Shown here: in pieces, positions 18,101 through 25,943 of the stretch
How positions within the stretch are numbered: position 1 is the first letter of the stretch
Layout: every line of letters begins with the position of its first letter
Origin: Pelomonas lactea
Lineage (GTDB): Bacteria > Pseudomonadota > Gammaproteobacteria > Burkholderiales > Burkholderiaceae_C
Direction of reading: 5' to 3'
Length of the DNA: 64,000 bases
NCBI RefSeq assembly: GCF_043555885.1
Contig: NZ_JBIGHX010000003.1
Span: forward strand, 434,001-498,000
Program-made: the position numbers and the translations under genes
Notes under the pieces: generated by a model
Seen by the model: the letters and a program-made list of their open reading frames with translations, nothing else
The model's database searches: none
Told to the model about the DNA's origin: nothing

Positions 18101-19128
18101 CGGCCCTGGCCCTGCACGCGGGCGCCGCCGCTGAGCGTGGCGTCCAGCGTCGTCAGGCGCAGCGTGGTGAGCTGGTCGGGCCGGCCGGCCAGCGCCAGGC
18201 TGAGCTGCTGCACGGGCAGGGCGACTTGGTCCCAGCGGCCGGCCGCGCTGTTGCGCAGCTCGGCCTGCAGCGTGGCCTCGGCGTCGCGCGCCGGCGCGCT
18301 CAGCCGCGCGCTGCCGGTCAGCGCGGTGCGGGGCAGGCCGGGGGCGAGGGCCGACAGCGCGGCGAGGTTGAACTGCTCGGCCTGCAGCTGCAGCGCCGCG
18401 ACCGGCCACGGCGAGAACGGCTGCACGTCGCCCTGCGCCTTCAGTGTCTGCCCGGCGGCCTGCACCTCGGCCTTGGCCTGCAGCCGGGCCAGCGGGCCGC
18501 GCACGGCCGCCACGGCCAGCCAGGGCAGGTCGGTGGCCTCCTGCTGCTGCACCGTCAGCGTTGCCTCCGTCTGCAGCGGCGCGGCGCTGGCGACGCGCGC
18601 CTCGCCCGCGAGCAGCAGTTGCTGCCAGCGTGCGCCGGTCAGCTTGACGTGATGGGTGCCGCTGCGCGGCAGGTCCAGCGTGGCGGCGATGCCGCGCACG
18701 GGCGGCTGGTCGGCGGCCCAGCTGAGGCTGCCGATGGCCAGCTTGTCGATCTGCACGCCCAGCGGCAGCGACAGGTCCAGCGGCGGCACCAGCGGCGCGG
18801 TGCTGGGCTGCGTGCGGACGATGACCTCGTCCACCGCCAGCTCGCGCGCCTGCAGCACGCGCTGGCGCGGGCTGACGCCCAGGCCCGTCCAGTGCAGCCC
18901 GCGCAGCTCGGCGGTGCCGCCGGCCCAGGTCAGCAGCAGGCGGCGGGCGCGGAACTCACCCATCAGCGAGCCCTCGGGCTGCTCGACCTGCACGCCCGGC
19001 AGCCGGGCCAGCAGCCAGGCGCTGCCGGACGACTGCTGCAGCAGCCAGGCGATGAAGCCGGCCACCAGCACGGCCAGTACGGCCAGCCCGATCAGGCCGT
19101 TGCGGGCGATGCGCAGCGACCGTCTCAC
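15163..19128 (-). CDS. tamB: Translocation and assembly module protein TamB
   Basis: The 1321-residue protein has an N-terminal inner-membrane anchor (about residues 10-33), then a very long beta-rich periplasmic body and the C-terminal TamB/DUF490 domain (GDISFTGSLDNPSLDLLAVRP, RVSLYAEPDMSDTDKLSWLLLG, ending in a WQWKWN tail). TamB bridges inner and outer membranes and works with TamA in outer-membrane protein insertion and phospholipid traffic (family knowledge). The start is GTG at 19128, overlapping the tamA stop as GTGA, so the pair is translationally coupled. The length is within the normal range of about 1200-1400 residues. Confidence 0.92.
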   Translation of the reverse strand: MRRSLRIARNGLIGLAVLAVLVAGFIAWLLQQSSGSAWLLARLPGVQVEQPEGSLMGEFRARRLLLTWAGGTAELRGLHWTGLGVSPRQRVLQARELAVDEVIVRTQPSTAPLVPPLDLSLPLGVQIDKLAIGSLSWAADQPPVRGIAATLDLPRSGTHHVKLTGARWQQLLLAGEARVASAAPLQTEATLTVQQQEATDLPWLAVAAVRGPLARLQAKAEVQAAGQTLKAQGDVQPFSPWPVAALQLQAEQFNLAALSALAPGLPRTALTGSARLSAPARDAEATLQAELRNSAAGRWDQVALPVQQLSLALAGRPDQLTTLRLTTLDATLSGGARVQGQGRREADGRWQLEARVQGLRPEQLDARATPARLDGPLALTGGPGQPLTAKTDLRGTLEQRPLRVQARVQGRLHDQGSSWQVEEARLTSGDAELQASGSVEAPRAGLPAVKLKAQVRQFDPHLLWRGAPGSAWARLPGPTRLNADATLDLRGNSADNATGTAEATLLPGQFGGLPLDGQLKLARPRAADAAGFDLAARLGSNRVQTRGEARPEAVAADIKLQAARLAELNPLLALLGQGPVAGQVDGDGDLQLQRVKLPAPGKLSPKTLPATVWQVGGRGSATLKGLSANGTMVESAKARWSLPAPGVDGDAPLSLAVEAGGVRNGQVQLKLVKLDLQGRRSAHELKAQLAGRAPAGGQDVNLGATLQAQGDWNGQAWAGRIAQLDIAPLRPGTPATLAASNIGLRVALGDSGPQVTAEPGRAEVGGAFVRWQTLSWRGGAQPEARAELQLEDLAVAPLMARWQPDFGWSGDLRITGHASLLLTDRLTAEVLLDRQGGDLRVTDEFGTRPLGLTDLRVALNVRDGVWQFAQGLSGKALGSLGGALSLRPAGLWPEAATPIDGVLQANVNDLATWGRWVPAGWRLAGRAAATVQIGGKLAAPDLTGRADGDGLALRHLLYGVDVTEGRFVLDLKGQHAELTELQARAGDGWLRATGRAELGAKPAAHIEMTADKLRVLSRVDRRIVASGNATLDLDDKGLNLSGKLRADEGLFDFTRADAPTLADDVIVRRGPRTAEPTAPPAPQSVRGSTVNVSLDFGREFKVRGRGLATTLRGQLQIAQKENGPLRVTGKLDANGGQYAAYGQKLEIERGDISFTGSLDNPSLDLLAVRPNLDVRVGVYVGGTAQAPRVSLYAEPDMSDTDKLSWLLLGRGPDGLGRTDTALLQRAALALISGEGEGATGKALRQLGLDELSLSQSDDDTRATIVRLGKQISRHWYVGYERSLNATTGSWQLIYRIARRFTLRAQSGDDNAVDLIWQWKWN

Positions 19129-20942
19129 AGCGTGATCCCCACGCTGAAGTGCAGCCGCCACTTGCCCGTCTCCTGCGCCCGGGCGACGTCCACGCGCAGC
19201 GGGCCCACGGGGCTGCGCCAGCGCACGCCGGCACCAACGCCGATGACGGGCCGGTAGTCCTGCCAGCGCGACGCGGCATTGCCGGCGTCGACGAACAGCG
19301 CGCCCCACAGGCTGGGCATGCTCGCCAGCACGGGCCGCGCGATCTCCAGGCTGCCGGTGGCCATCACGCGGCCGCCGACGGTCAGGCCGTTGTCGACCGG
19401 CCCGAGGCTGTGATACGCGTAGCCGCGCACCGACTCGTCGCCACCGGCCAGGAAGCGCAGCTTCTCGGGCACGCCCACCTGCTCGCGCGCGATCACCTGG
19501 GCCACCTCGGCGCGGGCCGACGTGAACCAGCCGCCCAGCGGCTTGTAGTAGCCCAGCTTGAGCTGCAGGCGGCCGAAGGGGCCGCTGTCGTCCGTGCCGC
19601 CGCCGCGCACATGGCCCAGGCCCAGCAGCAGCAGGCCCTGGTGGCCGTCGGTGGGCAGCAGCGAGCTGTCGAGCCGGCGGCGTATCCACTGCTGGTTGAT
19701 GGACACGGCCAGGTTGGTGTTGACCTCGGTGCCGGCCGTCTCGCGGGCGCGCAGCAGCTCCACGTAGCTGAGCCGCTCGTCGTGCGGAGACTCGTACAGC
19801 CGGCCCAGCCGCAGGCCCAGGTTGGTGGCGATCTTGTCGCTGCTGCGGTCCTGCTCGAACTGCAGGGACGCGAGGTTGCGCTTCAGGTCGGGCTGCGGGT
19901 GGGAGCTGATCTCCAGCTCCGCCCCGCGCAGGTCGCGGCTCAACTGCAGCTTGGAGCGGGCCCGCATCGACAGCCCGAACGGCCGGCGGTGCAGGTGCTC
20001 CACGCTGATGCTCTGGCCGTTGTTGGCGTGGTAGCCCACCGCGACGGTGGCCTGCTGCAGCGCCGACTCGGTCAGCGTGACCAGCACGGGGCTGGTGCCG
20101 TCGGCGTCCACCACCTCGGGCTGCAGCTGCACGCGCACGGCGTCGAACAGCTGCGTCTTGGCCAGCCGCTCCTGGAAGTCGGCCAGCTGCTGCTCGGTGT
20201 AGGGATCGCCGCGGTCAAAGCCGGTCAGGCGTTCGACGGACAGGCGGGTCTGGCGCTGCAGGCCCTCGATGCGCAGCTCGCCGAACTTCGCGCGGTTGCC
20301 GCTGGCCAGCACGAGGCGCAGCTCCACTGTCTGCGTGTCGGGGTCCACGCGGGCGGACGTCTCGGCCCAGCGCGCCGTCGGGTAGCCGCCGGTGCGGGCG
20401 CGCAGCAGCAGGTCGCCCTTGCCGGCCGCCCATTGCGACTGCGTGAACGCGTCGCCGTCCTTCAGCGGCCAGGCGCGCTGCAGCGCCTCGCGCAGCGCCG
20501 GCACGTCGTCGCTGGCCAGGCCTTCGCTGAACTCGAGCTCCACCCTGGCCACCTTTGCCTGCGGGCCCGGCGTGACGGTGAGGCGCAGCCGGGTGGCATC
20601 GTCCGTATCGCGGGCCACGTCGGCCGCTGCGTTGAAGAAGCCTTCGGTCTCCAGCAGCGTCTGGGCCTGCGCCGGCGCGGCCGCCGCCAGCCGGGCCAGC
20701 TCCACGCGGCTCAGCGCCGCCTCGCTGGCGCGGTAGCGGGCGATGTCCAGGTGCTGCTGCAGCAGCGCGCGCAAGCGGCCGTCGCCGTCGTTCTCGACGC
20801 GGATGTCCAGGCTGTAGACGGCCGGTGCGTCGGCCGGGATGTCGGGCGCAGAACCAGTGGACGGGGAGGCGGGGGCGGGGGGCTTCGTCGCACAGCCGCT
20901 CAGTACCGCCACGAGCAGCAGGGCGAGGAGGGCACGCGTCAT
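19125..20942 (-). CDS. tamA: BamA/TamA-family outer-membrane assembly protein TamA
   Basis: The 605-residue protein begins MTRALLALLLVAVLSGCATKPP, so it carries a lipobox (LSGC) and should be lipidated at Cys17. This is followed by POTRA domains (about residues 45-290; for example FGELRIEGLQRQTRLSVERL) and a C-terminal Omp85 beta-barrel (about 300-605) with GPFGRLQLKLGYYKPLGGWF and the barrel signature RFLAGGDESVRGYAYHSLGP. It should sit in the outer membrane with its POTRA domains contacting TamB. ATG overlaps the VWA gene stop (ATGA) and its stop overlaps the tamB start (GTGA). The last residue is Leu rather than the usual Phe. Confidence 0.9.
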   Translation of the reverse strand: MTRALLALLLVAVLSGCATKPPAPASPSTGSAPDIPADAPAVYSLDIRVENDGDGRLRALLQQHLDIARYRASEAALSRVELARLAAAAPAQAQTLLETEGFFNAAADVARDTDDATRLRLTVTPGPQAKVARVELEFSEGLASDDVPALREALQRAWPLKDGDAFTQSQWAAGKGDLLLRARTGGYPTARWAETSARVDPDTQTVELRLVLASGNRAKFGELRIEGLQRQTRLSVERLTGFDRGDPYTEQQLADFQERLAKTQLFDAVRVQLQPEVVDADGTSPVLVTLTESALQQATVAVGYHANNGQSISVEHLHRRPFGLSMRARSKLQLSRDLRGAELEISSHPQPDLKRNLASLQFEQDRSSDKIATNLGLRLGRLYESPHDERLSYVELLRARETAGTEVNTNLAVSINQQWIRRRLDSSLLPTDGHQGLLLLGLGHVRGGGTDDSGPFGRLQLKLGYYKPLGGWFTSARAEVAQVIAREQVGVPEKLRFLAGGDESVRGYAYHSLGPVDNGLTVGGRVMATGSLEIARPVLASMPSLWGALFVDAGNAASRWQDYRPVIGVGAGVRWRSPVGPLRVDVARAQETGKWRLHFSVGITL

Positions 20943-22129
20943 TTGCTGAGCAGCCGCATCGCGCCTTCGAGGCCGGAGAGGGTGAGCGGGAACATGCGCT
21001 GCTGCATCAGCTGCTGGATCAGCGCGATGCTCTGCCGGTACTGCCACACGCCCTGCGGCTCGGGGTTGATCCAGGCGTACTTCGGGAACGCGTGCGTGAG
21101 CCGCTGCAGCCACTCGGCGCCCGGCTCGTCGTTGTTGTATTCGACGCTGCCGCCGGCCTGCAGGATCTCGTAGGGGCTCATCGTCGCGTCGCCGACGAAG
21201 ATCAGCTTGTAGTCGCGGTTGTACTTGCGGATCAGGTCGTGGGTAGCGAGCTTCTCGGCGAAGCGGCGGCGGTTGTTCTTCCAGACGAAGTCGTAGACGC
21301 AGTTGTGGAAGTAATAGAACTCCAGGTGCTTGAACTCGGCCTTGGCGGCGCTGAAGAGTTCCTCGACGCGGTGGATGTGCTCGTCCATCGTGCCGCCCAC
21401 GTCCATCAGCAGCAGCACCTTGACCTTGTTGTGGCGCTCGGGCTGCATGCGGATGTCCAGCATGCCGGCGTTGGCGGCCGTGCCGTGGATGGTGCCGTCC
21501 AGGTCCAGCTCCAGGTCGGACCCCTCGCGCGCGAAGCGGCGCAGCCGCCGCAGCGCGACCTTGATGTTGCGCGTGCCCAGTTCCAGCGAGTCGTCGTAGT
21601 CCTTATAGGCGCGCTGCTCCCACACCTTGACGGCACTCTTGTTGCCACCGGCGCCGCCGATGCGGATGCCCTGCGGGTTGTAGCCACTGTTGCCGAACGG
21701 GCTGGTGCCGCCCGTGCCTATCCAGCGGTTGCCGCCTTCGTGGCGTTCCTTTTGCTCCTCGAAGCGCTTCTTCAACGTCTCCATCAGCTCGTCCCAGCCC
21801 ATCTTCTCGATGGCGGCCTTCTGCTCGGGCGTCAGGTTCAGTTCCAGGTTCTTCTTCAGCCAGTCCAGCGGCACCTCGGCCGTGAAGTCGGTCAGCATCT
21901 CCACACCCTTGAAGTAGGCGGCGAAGGCGCGGTCGAACTTGTCGTACTGGGTCTCGTCCTTGACGAGGGCGGCGCGGGCCAGGTGATAGAAGTCGTCGAT
22001 GGACGCGACGCCGCCGTCTTCGGCCGACGCGATGACACCGGCCCGCAGCGCTTCCAGCAGCGTCAGGTACTCGGGCACTGTCACCTTGAGCTTGGCGGCG
22101 CGCAGCGTGTAGAAGAACTGGATCAGCAT
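20939..22129 (-). CDS. VWA domain protein (CoxE-like), partner of MoxR ATPase
   Basis: The 396-residue cytoplasmic protein has an N-terminal helical region (about 1-150; PEYLTLLEALRAGVIAS, FYHLARAALVKDETQYDKFD), a Gly-rich linker (GGNRWIGTGGTSPFGNSG) and a VWA domain from about residue 215. The metal-site motif reads LLLMDVGGTMDEH, that is DxGGT instead of the classic DxSxS. No membrane helix is seen. Such VWA proteins act with MoxR-type AAA+ ATPases as chaperone-like maturation pairs; the ATPase here is encoded at 25001-25855 in the same gene run. It overlaps tamA by 4 bp. Its specific client is unknown; the tight coupling to tamAB hints at envelope biogenesis. Confidence 0.8.
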   Translation of the reverse strand: MLIQFFYTLRAAKLKVTVPEYLTLLEALRAGVIASAEDGGVASIDDFYHLARAALVKDETQYDKFDRAFAAYFKGVEMLTDFTAEVPLDWLKKNLELNLTPEQKAAIEKMGWDELMETLKKRFEEQKERHEGGNRWIGTGGTSPFGNSGYNPQGIRIGGAGGNKSAVKVWEQRAYKDYDDSLELGTRNIKVALRRLRRFAREGSDLELDLDGTIHGTAANAGMLDIRMQPERHNKVKVLLLMDVGGTMDEHIHRVEELFSAAKAEFKHLEFYYFHNCVYDFVWKNNRRRFAEKLATHDLIRKYNRDYKLIFVGDATMSPYEILQAGGSVEYNNDEPGAEWLQRLTHAFPKYAWINPEPQGVWQYRQSIALIQQLMQQRMFPLTLSGLEGAMRLLSK

Positions 22130-22177
22130 GGCCCGTCCATTATGAAAGGCAACCGGGCGCCGGCCTGTGTGAAGGCG

Positions 22178-24187
22178 TTAGCGTCTTGGGGGTGCATGCC
22201 GCGCCAGCCAGCCAAAGAACTCGCCGTACCAGAGCCGGCTGTTGCGGGCTTTCAGCACCCAGTGGTTCTCGTCCGGGAACCACACGAGGCGCGCCGGCAC
22301 GCCCAGTGATTTCAGCGTGTTGTAGTAGGCCAGGCCTTGCGCGTCGGGCACGCGGTAGTCCAGCGCGCCGTGGATGACCAGCGTGGGCGTCTTGAAGTGC
22401 CTGGCGAACGTGTGCGGGCTCTGCGCGGAGACGCGGGCCGGGTCGTCCCAGTAGGCGGCGCCCAGTTCCTTGCGGTGCCAGGCGTAGGCGTCGTCGGCAT
22501 ACATGGCCTGCCAGTCGTAGCAGCCGGCGTGGCAGACGTAGGCCTGGTAGCGGCCCGGCTTCACGTGCCCGTTCATCCACGCGACCATGTAGCCGCCGTA
22601 GCTGCCACCGGTGGCGACGATGCGCGTCTTGTCCACCCAGCGTTGTTGAAGCAGCCAGTCGGTGCCGGCCTCCACGTCCTGCAGCTCGTACTCGCCCCAG
22701 TGGCCGGTGATGCTGTCCAGGAACTCGTGGCCGAAGCTGGAGGAGCCGTGGTAGTTGACGCTCGCGACCACGTAGCCTTGTGCGGCGAACACCTGGTGGT
22801 TCCAGCGCCAGTGCCAGCTGTCGCCGAACGCGGTGTGCGGGCCGCCGTGGATGACGTGCATCACGGGCCACTTCTTTTTCGCCTTCGCGTCGAAACCGGG
22901 CGGGTAGGTCAGCCACATCTGCACCGCGTCGCCACGCGCGCCGGTGATGGTGACCTCCTCGTGCCGGCCGAAGCGGTGTGCGGCCAGGCGGTCATCGTTC
23001 AGCGTCTCGATGCGCTGGGCGGCGGCGCCGTCCAGCACCGACAGCTGCGGCGGGTGCTGCATGCCATCGTGGTTGATGACCGTGATGCCGCCGGCCTGCG
23101 CGAAGCTGCCCACGTGGCCGCCCTCGAACAGCGCTTCAGCGCGGCGGTCGCCCAGCGCGAAGCGCCACAGGTGGCGCCGGCCGCGTTCCTCGGCGGCGAA
23201 CAGCACGGCCTGGTCGTCGTCGGTCCACTGCAGCGGTGCGGCCACCTCGTGGTCCCAGTCGTCGCTGAACACGGCCCAGTTTCCGCGCTGGTCCAGCACG
23301 GCCAGGCGGTCCGGCTGGTTGTGGCCCAGCGCCTGGTGGCTGGCCAGGAACGCCAGATGCGCGCCGGACTGGCTGTAGCGCGGGACGGAGAAATCCCAGT
23401 CGGCGTCCTGCAGCAGCGTCTGCCCGCGGCGCGTGCGTACATCGATCTCGGCGAGCGCGTAGCGGTTGTCCAGCCGCTTCTCGGCGGCCGGGTCGAACGC
23501 GAACGCGATGCGCCGGCCGTCGGGCGAGATGTCGAAGCAGGTCGCGTCGGGCTCGGCGCGCTCCAGCTCCCAGGCGCTGCCCTCGAACAGGTCGCGCGCC
23601 TTGCCGGTGGCGACGTCCATCACGTGCAGGTGCGGCACGCGGCCTTGGGGGATGTGGTGGTCCCAGTAGCGGTACAGCGCTTCCTCGGTGACGCAGGCCG
23701 TCTCCTTGCGTGCCTTGAACTCCTTCAGCGCGTCGGCCTGCGCGGCGGCCTTGCGGTCGGGCCAGACCCAGGACACGAAGGCGATGCGCCGGCCGTCGGG
23801 GAACCACTTGAACGCGTCCACGCCGGTGGGCACGCGGCCCACGCGGCGCGCCTCGCCGCCGTCGGGCGCGATGACGTAGAGCTGCGCCTCCTCGTCCTTG
23901 CTGCCGCCCTGCTCGCGCCGGGCGGTGAAGGCAATCAGGTCGCCACGCGGGCTCCATTGCGGCTGGCCGTCCTTGTCGCCGGCCTCGGTCAGGCGGCGCG
24001 GTGCGCCACCCAGCGTGGAGAACAGCCACAGGCTGGACTGCGCCTGGTTGGTCTCCATCGAGTAGCGCGTGACGGCGGCAACGGCCTGGGCGCCGTCGGG
24101 GCTGAGGCTGGGCGCGGCGATGCGGTCCAGGCCCCACAGTGCATCAACGTCAAACGGTGCGTTGAAAGGCCTGGAAGGTTTGCTCAT
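22178..24187 (-). CDS. S9-family serine peptidase (prolyl oligopeptidase/acylaminoacyl peptidase type)
   Basis: The 669-residue protein has an N-terminal seven-bladed beta-propeller (repeats such as PSLSPDGAQAVAAVTRY, PQWSPRGDLIAFTAR, FDISPDGRRIAFAFDP) and a C-terminal alpha/beta hydrolase. The nucleophile Ser is in ATGGSYGGYMVAWM, the Asp in VIHGALDYRVPDAQG and the His in WFPDENHWVLK. There is no signal peptide, so it is a cytosolic peptidase trimming short or acylated peptides. Its ATG overlaps the stop of the upstream acetyltransferase (ATGA). It is 48 bp upstream of the VWA gene. Confidence 0.92.
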   Translation of the reverse strand: MSKPSRPFNAPFDVDALWGLDRIAAPSLSPDGAQAVAAVTRYSMETNQAQSSLWLFSTLGGAPRRLTEAGDKDGQPQWSPRGDLIAFTARREQGGSKDEEAQLYVIAPDGGEARRVGRVPTGVDAFKWFPDGRRIAFVSWVWPDRKAAAQADALKEFKARKETACVTEEALYRYWDHHIPQGRVPHLHVMDVATGKARDLFEGSAWELERAEPDATCFDISPDGRRIAFAFDPAAEKRLDNRYALAEIDVRTRRGQTLLQDADWDFSVPRYSQSGAHLAFLASHQALGHNQPDRLAVLDQRGNWAVFSDDWDHEVAAPLQWTDDDQAVLFAAEERGRRHLWRFALGDRRAEALFEGGHVGSFAQAGGITVINHDGMQHPPQLSVLDGAAAQRIETLNDDRLAAHRFGRHEEVTITGARGDAVQMWLTYPPGFDAKAKKKWPVMHVIHGGPHTAFGDSWHWRWNHQVFAAQGYVVASVNYHGSSSFGHEFLDSITGHWGEYELQDVEAGTDWLLQQRWVDKTRIVATGGSYGGYMVAWMNGHVKPGRYQAYVCHAGCYDWQAMYADDAYAWHRKELGAAYWDDPARVSAQSPHTFARHFKTPTLVIHGALDYRVPDAQGLAYYNTLKSLGVPARLVWFPDENHWVLKARNSRLWYGEFFGWLARHAPPRR

Positions 24188-24780
24188 GCTCTCGGTCTTG
24201 TCAGTTGCCAGCTGAGGTGCGCCTTGACCTCCGGCCATTCGCCCGCGGTCAGGCTGTACATGACGGTGTCGCGCACCGTGCCGTCGCGCCGCAGCGCGTG
24301 ATGGCGGATGACGCCGTCGCGCCGGGCGCCCAGGCGCTCGATGGCGCGCTGCGACGCGTGGTTGAAGTTGTCGGTGCGCCAGCCCACGAGTTTCGCGCCC
24401 AGCGTCTCGAATGCATGCGTCAGCAGCAGCAGCTTGGCCGTCGTGTTGACGGCGCTGCGCTGCACGCGCTGCGCGTACCAGGTGTAGCCGATCTCGACGC
24501 GTTCGATGGCCGGCACGATGTCGTGATAGCTGGTGGAGCCCAGCACCTCGCCGCTGGCGGCGTCCAGCACCGCGAAGGGCAGCCGGTGGCCGGCGGCCTG
24601 GCCGGCCAGCGCGGTTTCGACATAGGCGGTGGTCTCGCTGGGCGCCGGCACGCTGGTGAAGCGCAGGTTCCACAGCTCGCCGTCGGCGGCCGCGGCCTGC
24701 AGGCCGGGCACATGGTCCAGCGTCAGCGGCTCGAGGCGGATGGGCCCGGCGGCCAGCGTGACGGGCTCGACCGGCTTCAC
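24184..24780 (-). CDS. GNAT-family N-acetyltransferase
   Basis: The 198-residue protein of the RimJ/RimL-like GNAT type starts LEPLTLDHVPGLQAA, with FAVLDAASGEVLGSTSYHDI, the strand ERVEIGYTWYAQRVQRSAVN and the acetyl-CoA region LLLLTHAFETLGAKLVGWRTDNFNHAS (both written in full; the acyl-CoA loop lies between). The ERVEIGYTW...SAVNTTAKLLLL layout is that of a large subgroup annotated only as GNAT. The start is GTG at 24780, overlapping the upstream stop as GTGA. Its stop overlaps the S9 peptidase start. N-terminal or small-molecule acetylation is likely; substrate unknown. A pairing with the acylaminoacyl-type peptidase next door is attractive but unproven. Confidence 0.85.
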   Translation of the reverse strand: MKPVEPVTLAAGPIRLEPLTLDHVPGLQAAAADGELWNLRFTSVPAPSETTAYVETALAGQAAGHRLPFAVLDAASGEVLGSTSYHDIVPAIERVEIGYTWYAQRVQRSAVNTTAKLLLLTHAFETLGAKLVGWRTDNFNHASQRAIERLGARRDGVIRHHALRRDGTVRDTVMYSLTAGEWPEVKAHLSWQLTRPRA

Positions 24781-25001
24781 GGCCTGTCCTTCAGCAGCAC
24801 CTTGCGCGCCGCCCAGCGGCCCAGCCCGCAGCCGGCCACGATGAGCAGCAGGCCCAGCATCTGCGTGGCGTTCCAGTCGGTGCTGGCGACGAAGTCGATG
24901 CCTAACTGCCGGCCGGCCCACCAGCCCAGCAGCGCGCCTCCGACGAAGCCGGCCGCATCGGCCAGCCCTTCGCGCATCGCGCGGTTGAAGTCCTGCGCCA
25001 T
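24777..25001 (-). CDS. Small two-helix membrane protein (AtpZ/AtpI-like)
   Basis: This 74-residue protein has two hydrophobic helices (about residues 17-36, GFVGGALLGWWAGRQLG; and 47-63, MLGLLLIVAGCGLGRW) with basic residues at both ends. The Gly-rich helix pattern and size recall AtpZ/AtpI-family proteins and other small inner-membrane proteins, but there is no ATP synthase operon here, so the family is uncertain. Its ATG overlaps the MoxR ATPase stop (TGATG), and its stop overlaps the GNAT start. Confidence 0.65.
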   Translation of the reverse strand: MAQDFNRAMREGLADAAGFVGGALLGWWAGRQLGIDFVASTDWNATQMLGLLLIVAGCGLGRWAARKVLLKDRP

Positions 25002-25855
25002 CAGCGGTTGTTCCGCTGCATGAAGACGAGCTTCTCGAACAGCGTCAGGTCTTGCTCGTTCTTCAGCAGCGCGCCCACCAGCGGCGGGATGCTGACCTTG
25101 TCGTCCTTGGCCTGCAGCGCGTCAACCGGCACATCTTCGGCTACCAGCAGCTTGAGCCAGTCGATCAGCTCCGACGTGCTGGGCTTCTTCTTCAGCCCGG
25201 GCAGGTTGCGCACGTCGTAGAAGTTCTTCAGCGCGGCGGCCAGCAGGTCCTTCTTGAGCGTCGGGAAGTGCACGTCGACGATCTTCTTCATCGTCTCGGC
25301 GTCGGGGAACCTGATGTAGTGGAAGAAGCAGCGGCGCAGGAAGGCGTCCGGCAGCTCCTTCTCGTTGTTGGAGGTGATGAACACCAGCGGGCGGTGCTTC
25401 GCCTTGACGAGCTGGCGCGTCTCGTAGACGTAGAACTCCATGCGGTCGATCTCGCGCAGCAGGTCGTTCGGGAACTCGATGTCGGCCTTGTCGATCTCGT
25501 CGATGAGCAGCACGACCGGCTGGTCCGCCTCGAAGGCCTGCCACAGCACGCCCTTGACGATGTAGTTCTCGATGTTGCGCACGCGCTCGCTGCCCTCGAT
25601 GCCGGCCAGCTGGCTGTCGCGCAGCCGGCTGACGGCGTCGTACTCGTACAGACCCTGCTGGGCCTTCGTGGTGCTCTTGATGTGCCACTGCAGCAGCGGC
25701 ATGCCGAGGGCGGCGGCCACCTCCTCGGCCAGCATGGTCTTGCCCGTGCCGGGCTCGCCTTTGATCAGCAGCGGGCGCTGCAGCGCGGCCGCCGCGTTGA
25801 CCGCGAGCATCAGGTCGGCCGTGGCGACGTACTGGTCGGAACCTTTGAATTTCAT
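25001..25855 (-). CDS. MoxR-family AAA+ ATPase
   Basis: This 284-residue AAA+ ATPase has Walker A LIKGEPGTGKTMLAEE (about residues 30-45), Walker B VVLLIDEIDKADIEFPNDLL, sensor 1 FITSNNEKELPDAFLRRC with the arginine-finger region, and a lid domain. It lacks extra domains and is at the short end for MoxR proteins. MoxR ATPases act with VWA proteins to mature or remodel protein complexes; the VWA partner is four genes downstream. It is the first gene of the seven-gene minus-strand run ending in tamB and faces the cytochrome c gene across an 88-bp divergent spacer. Confidence 0.88.
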   Translation of the reverse strand: MKFKGSDQYVATADLMLAVNAAAALQRPLLIKGEPGTGKTMLAEEVAAALGMPLLQWHIKSTTKAQQGLYEYDAVSRLRDSQLAGIEGSERVRNIENYIVKGVLWQAFEADQPVVLLIDEIDKADIEFPNDLLREIDRMEFYVYETRQLVKAKHRPLVFITSNNEKELPDAFLRRCFFHYIRFPDAETMKKIVDVHFPTLKKDLLAAALKNFYDVRNLPGLKKKPSTSELIDWLKLLVAEDVPVDALQAKDDKVSIPPLVGALLKNEQDLTLFEKLVFMQRNNR

Positions 25856-25889
25856 GGGGAAAACCGGGGCTGGAAGGGGGCCGTTTCAG

Positions 25890-25909
25890 TATAGGAGCCC
25901 TCCTATAAT
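25890..25909. promoter_or_regulatory. Palindrome overlapping a perfect -10 box (cytochrome c / MoxR spacer)
   Basis: The spacer contains TATAGGAG-CC-CTCCTATA (25890-25907), an 8-bp perfect inverted repeat whose right arm runs into TATAAT (25904-25909), a consensus -10 on the plus strand 35 bp before the cytochrome c ATG. The mirrored arm could serve as a -10 for the minus-strand operon. No good -35 is visible at 17 bp. A repressor bound here would block both promoters. Confidence 0.55.
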
Positions 25910-25943
25910 CCGCGCCGCACAAGAACCCATCACCCACCGAGAC

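Noticed and set aside
15178..19257. Very long plus-strand frame (1359 codons) opposite tamB
   Set aside because: Its Gln/Ala/Arg/His-rich composition is typical of the antisense of GC-rich coding DNA, and tamB on the other strand has clear family features.
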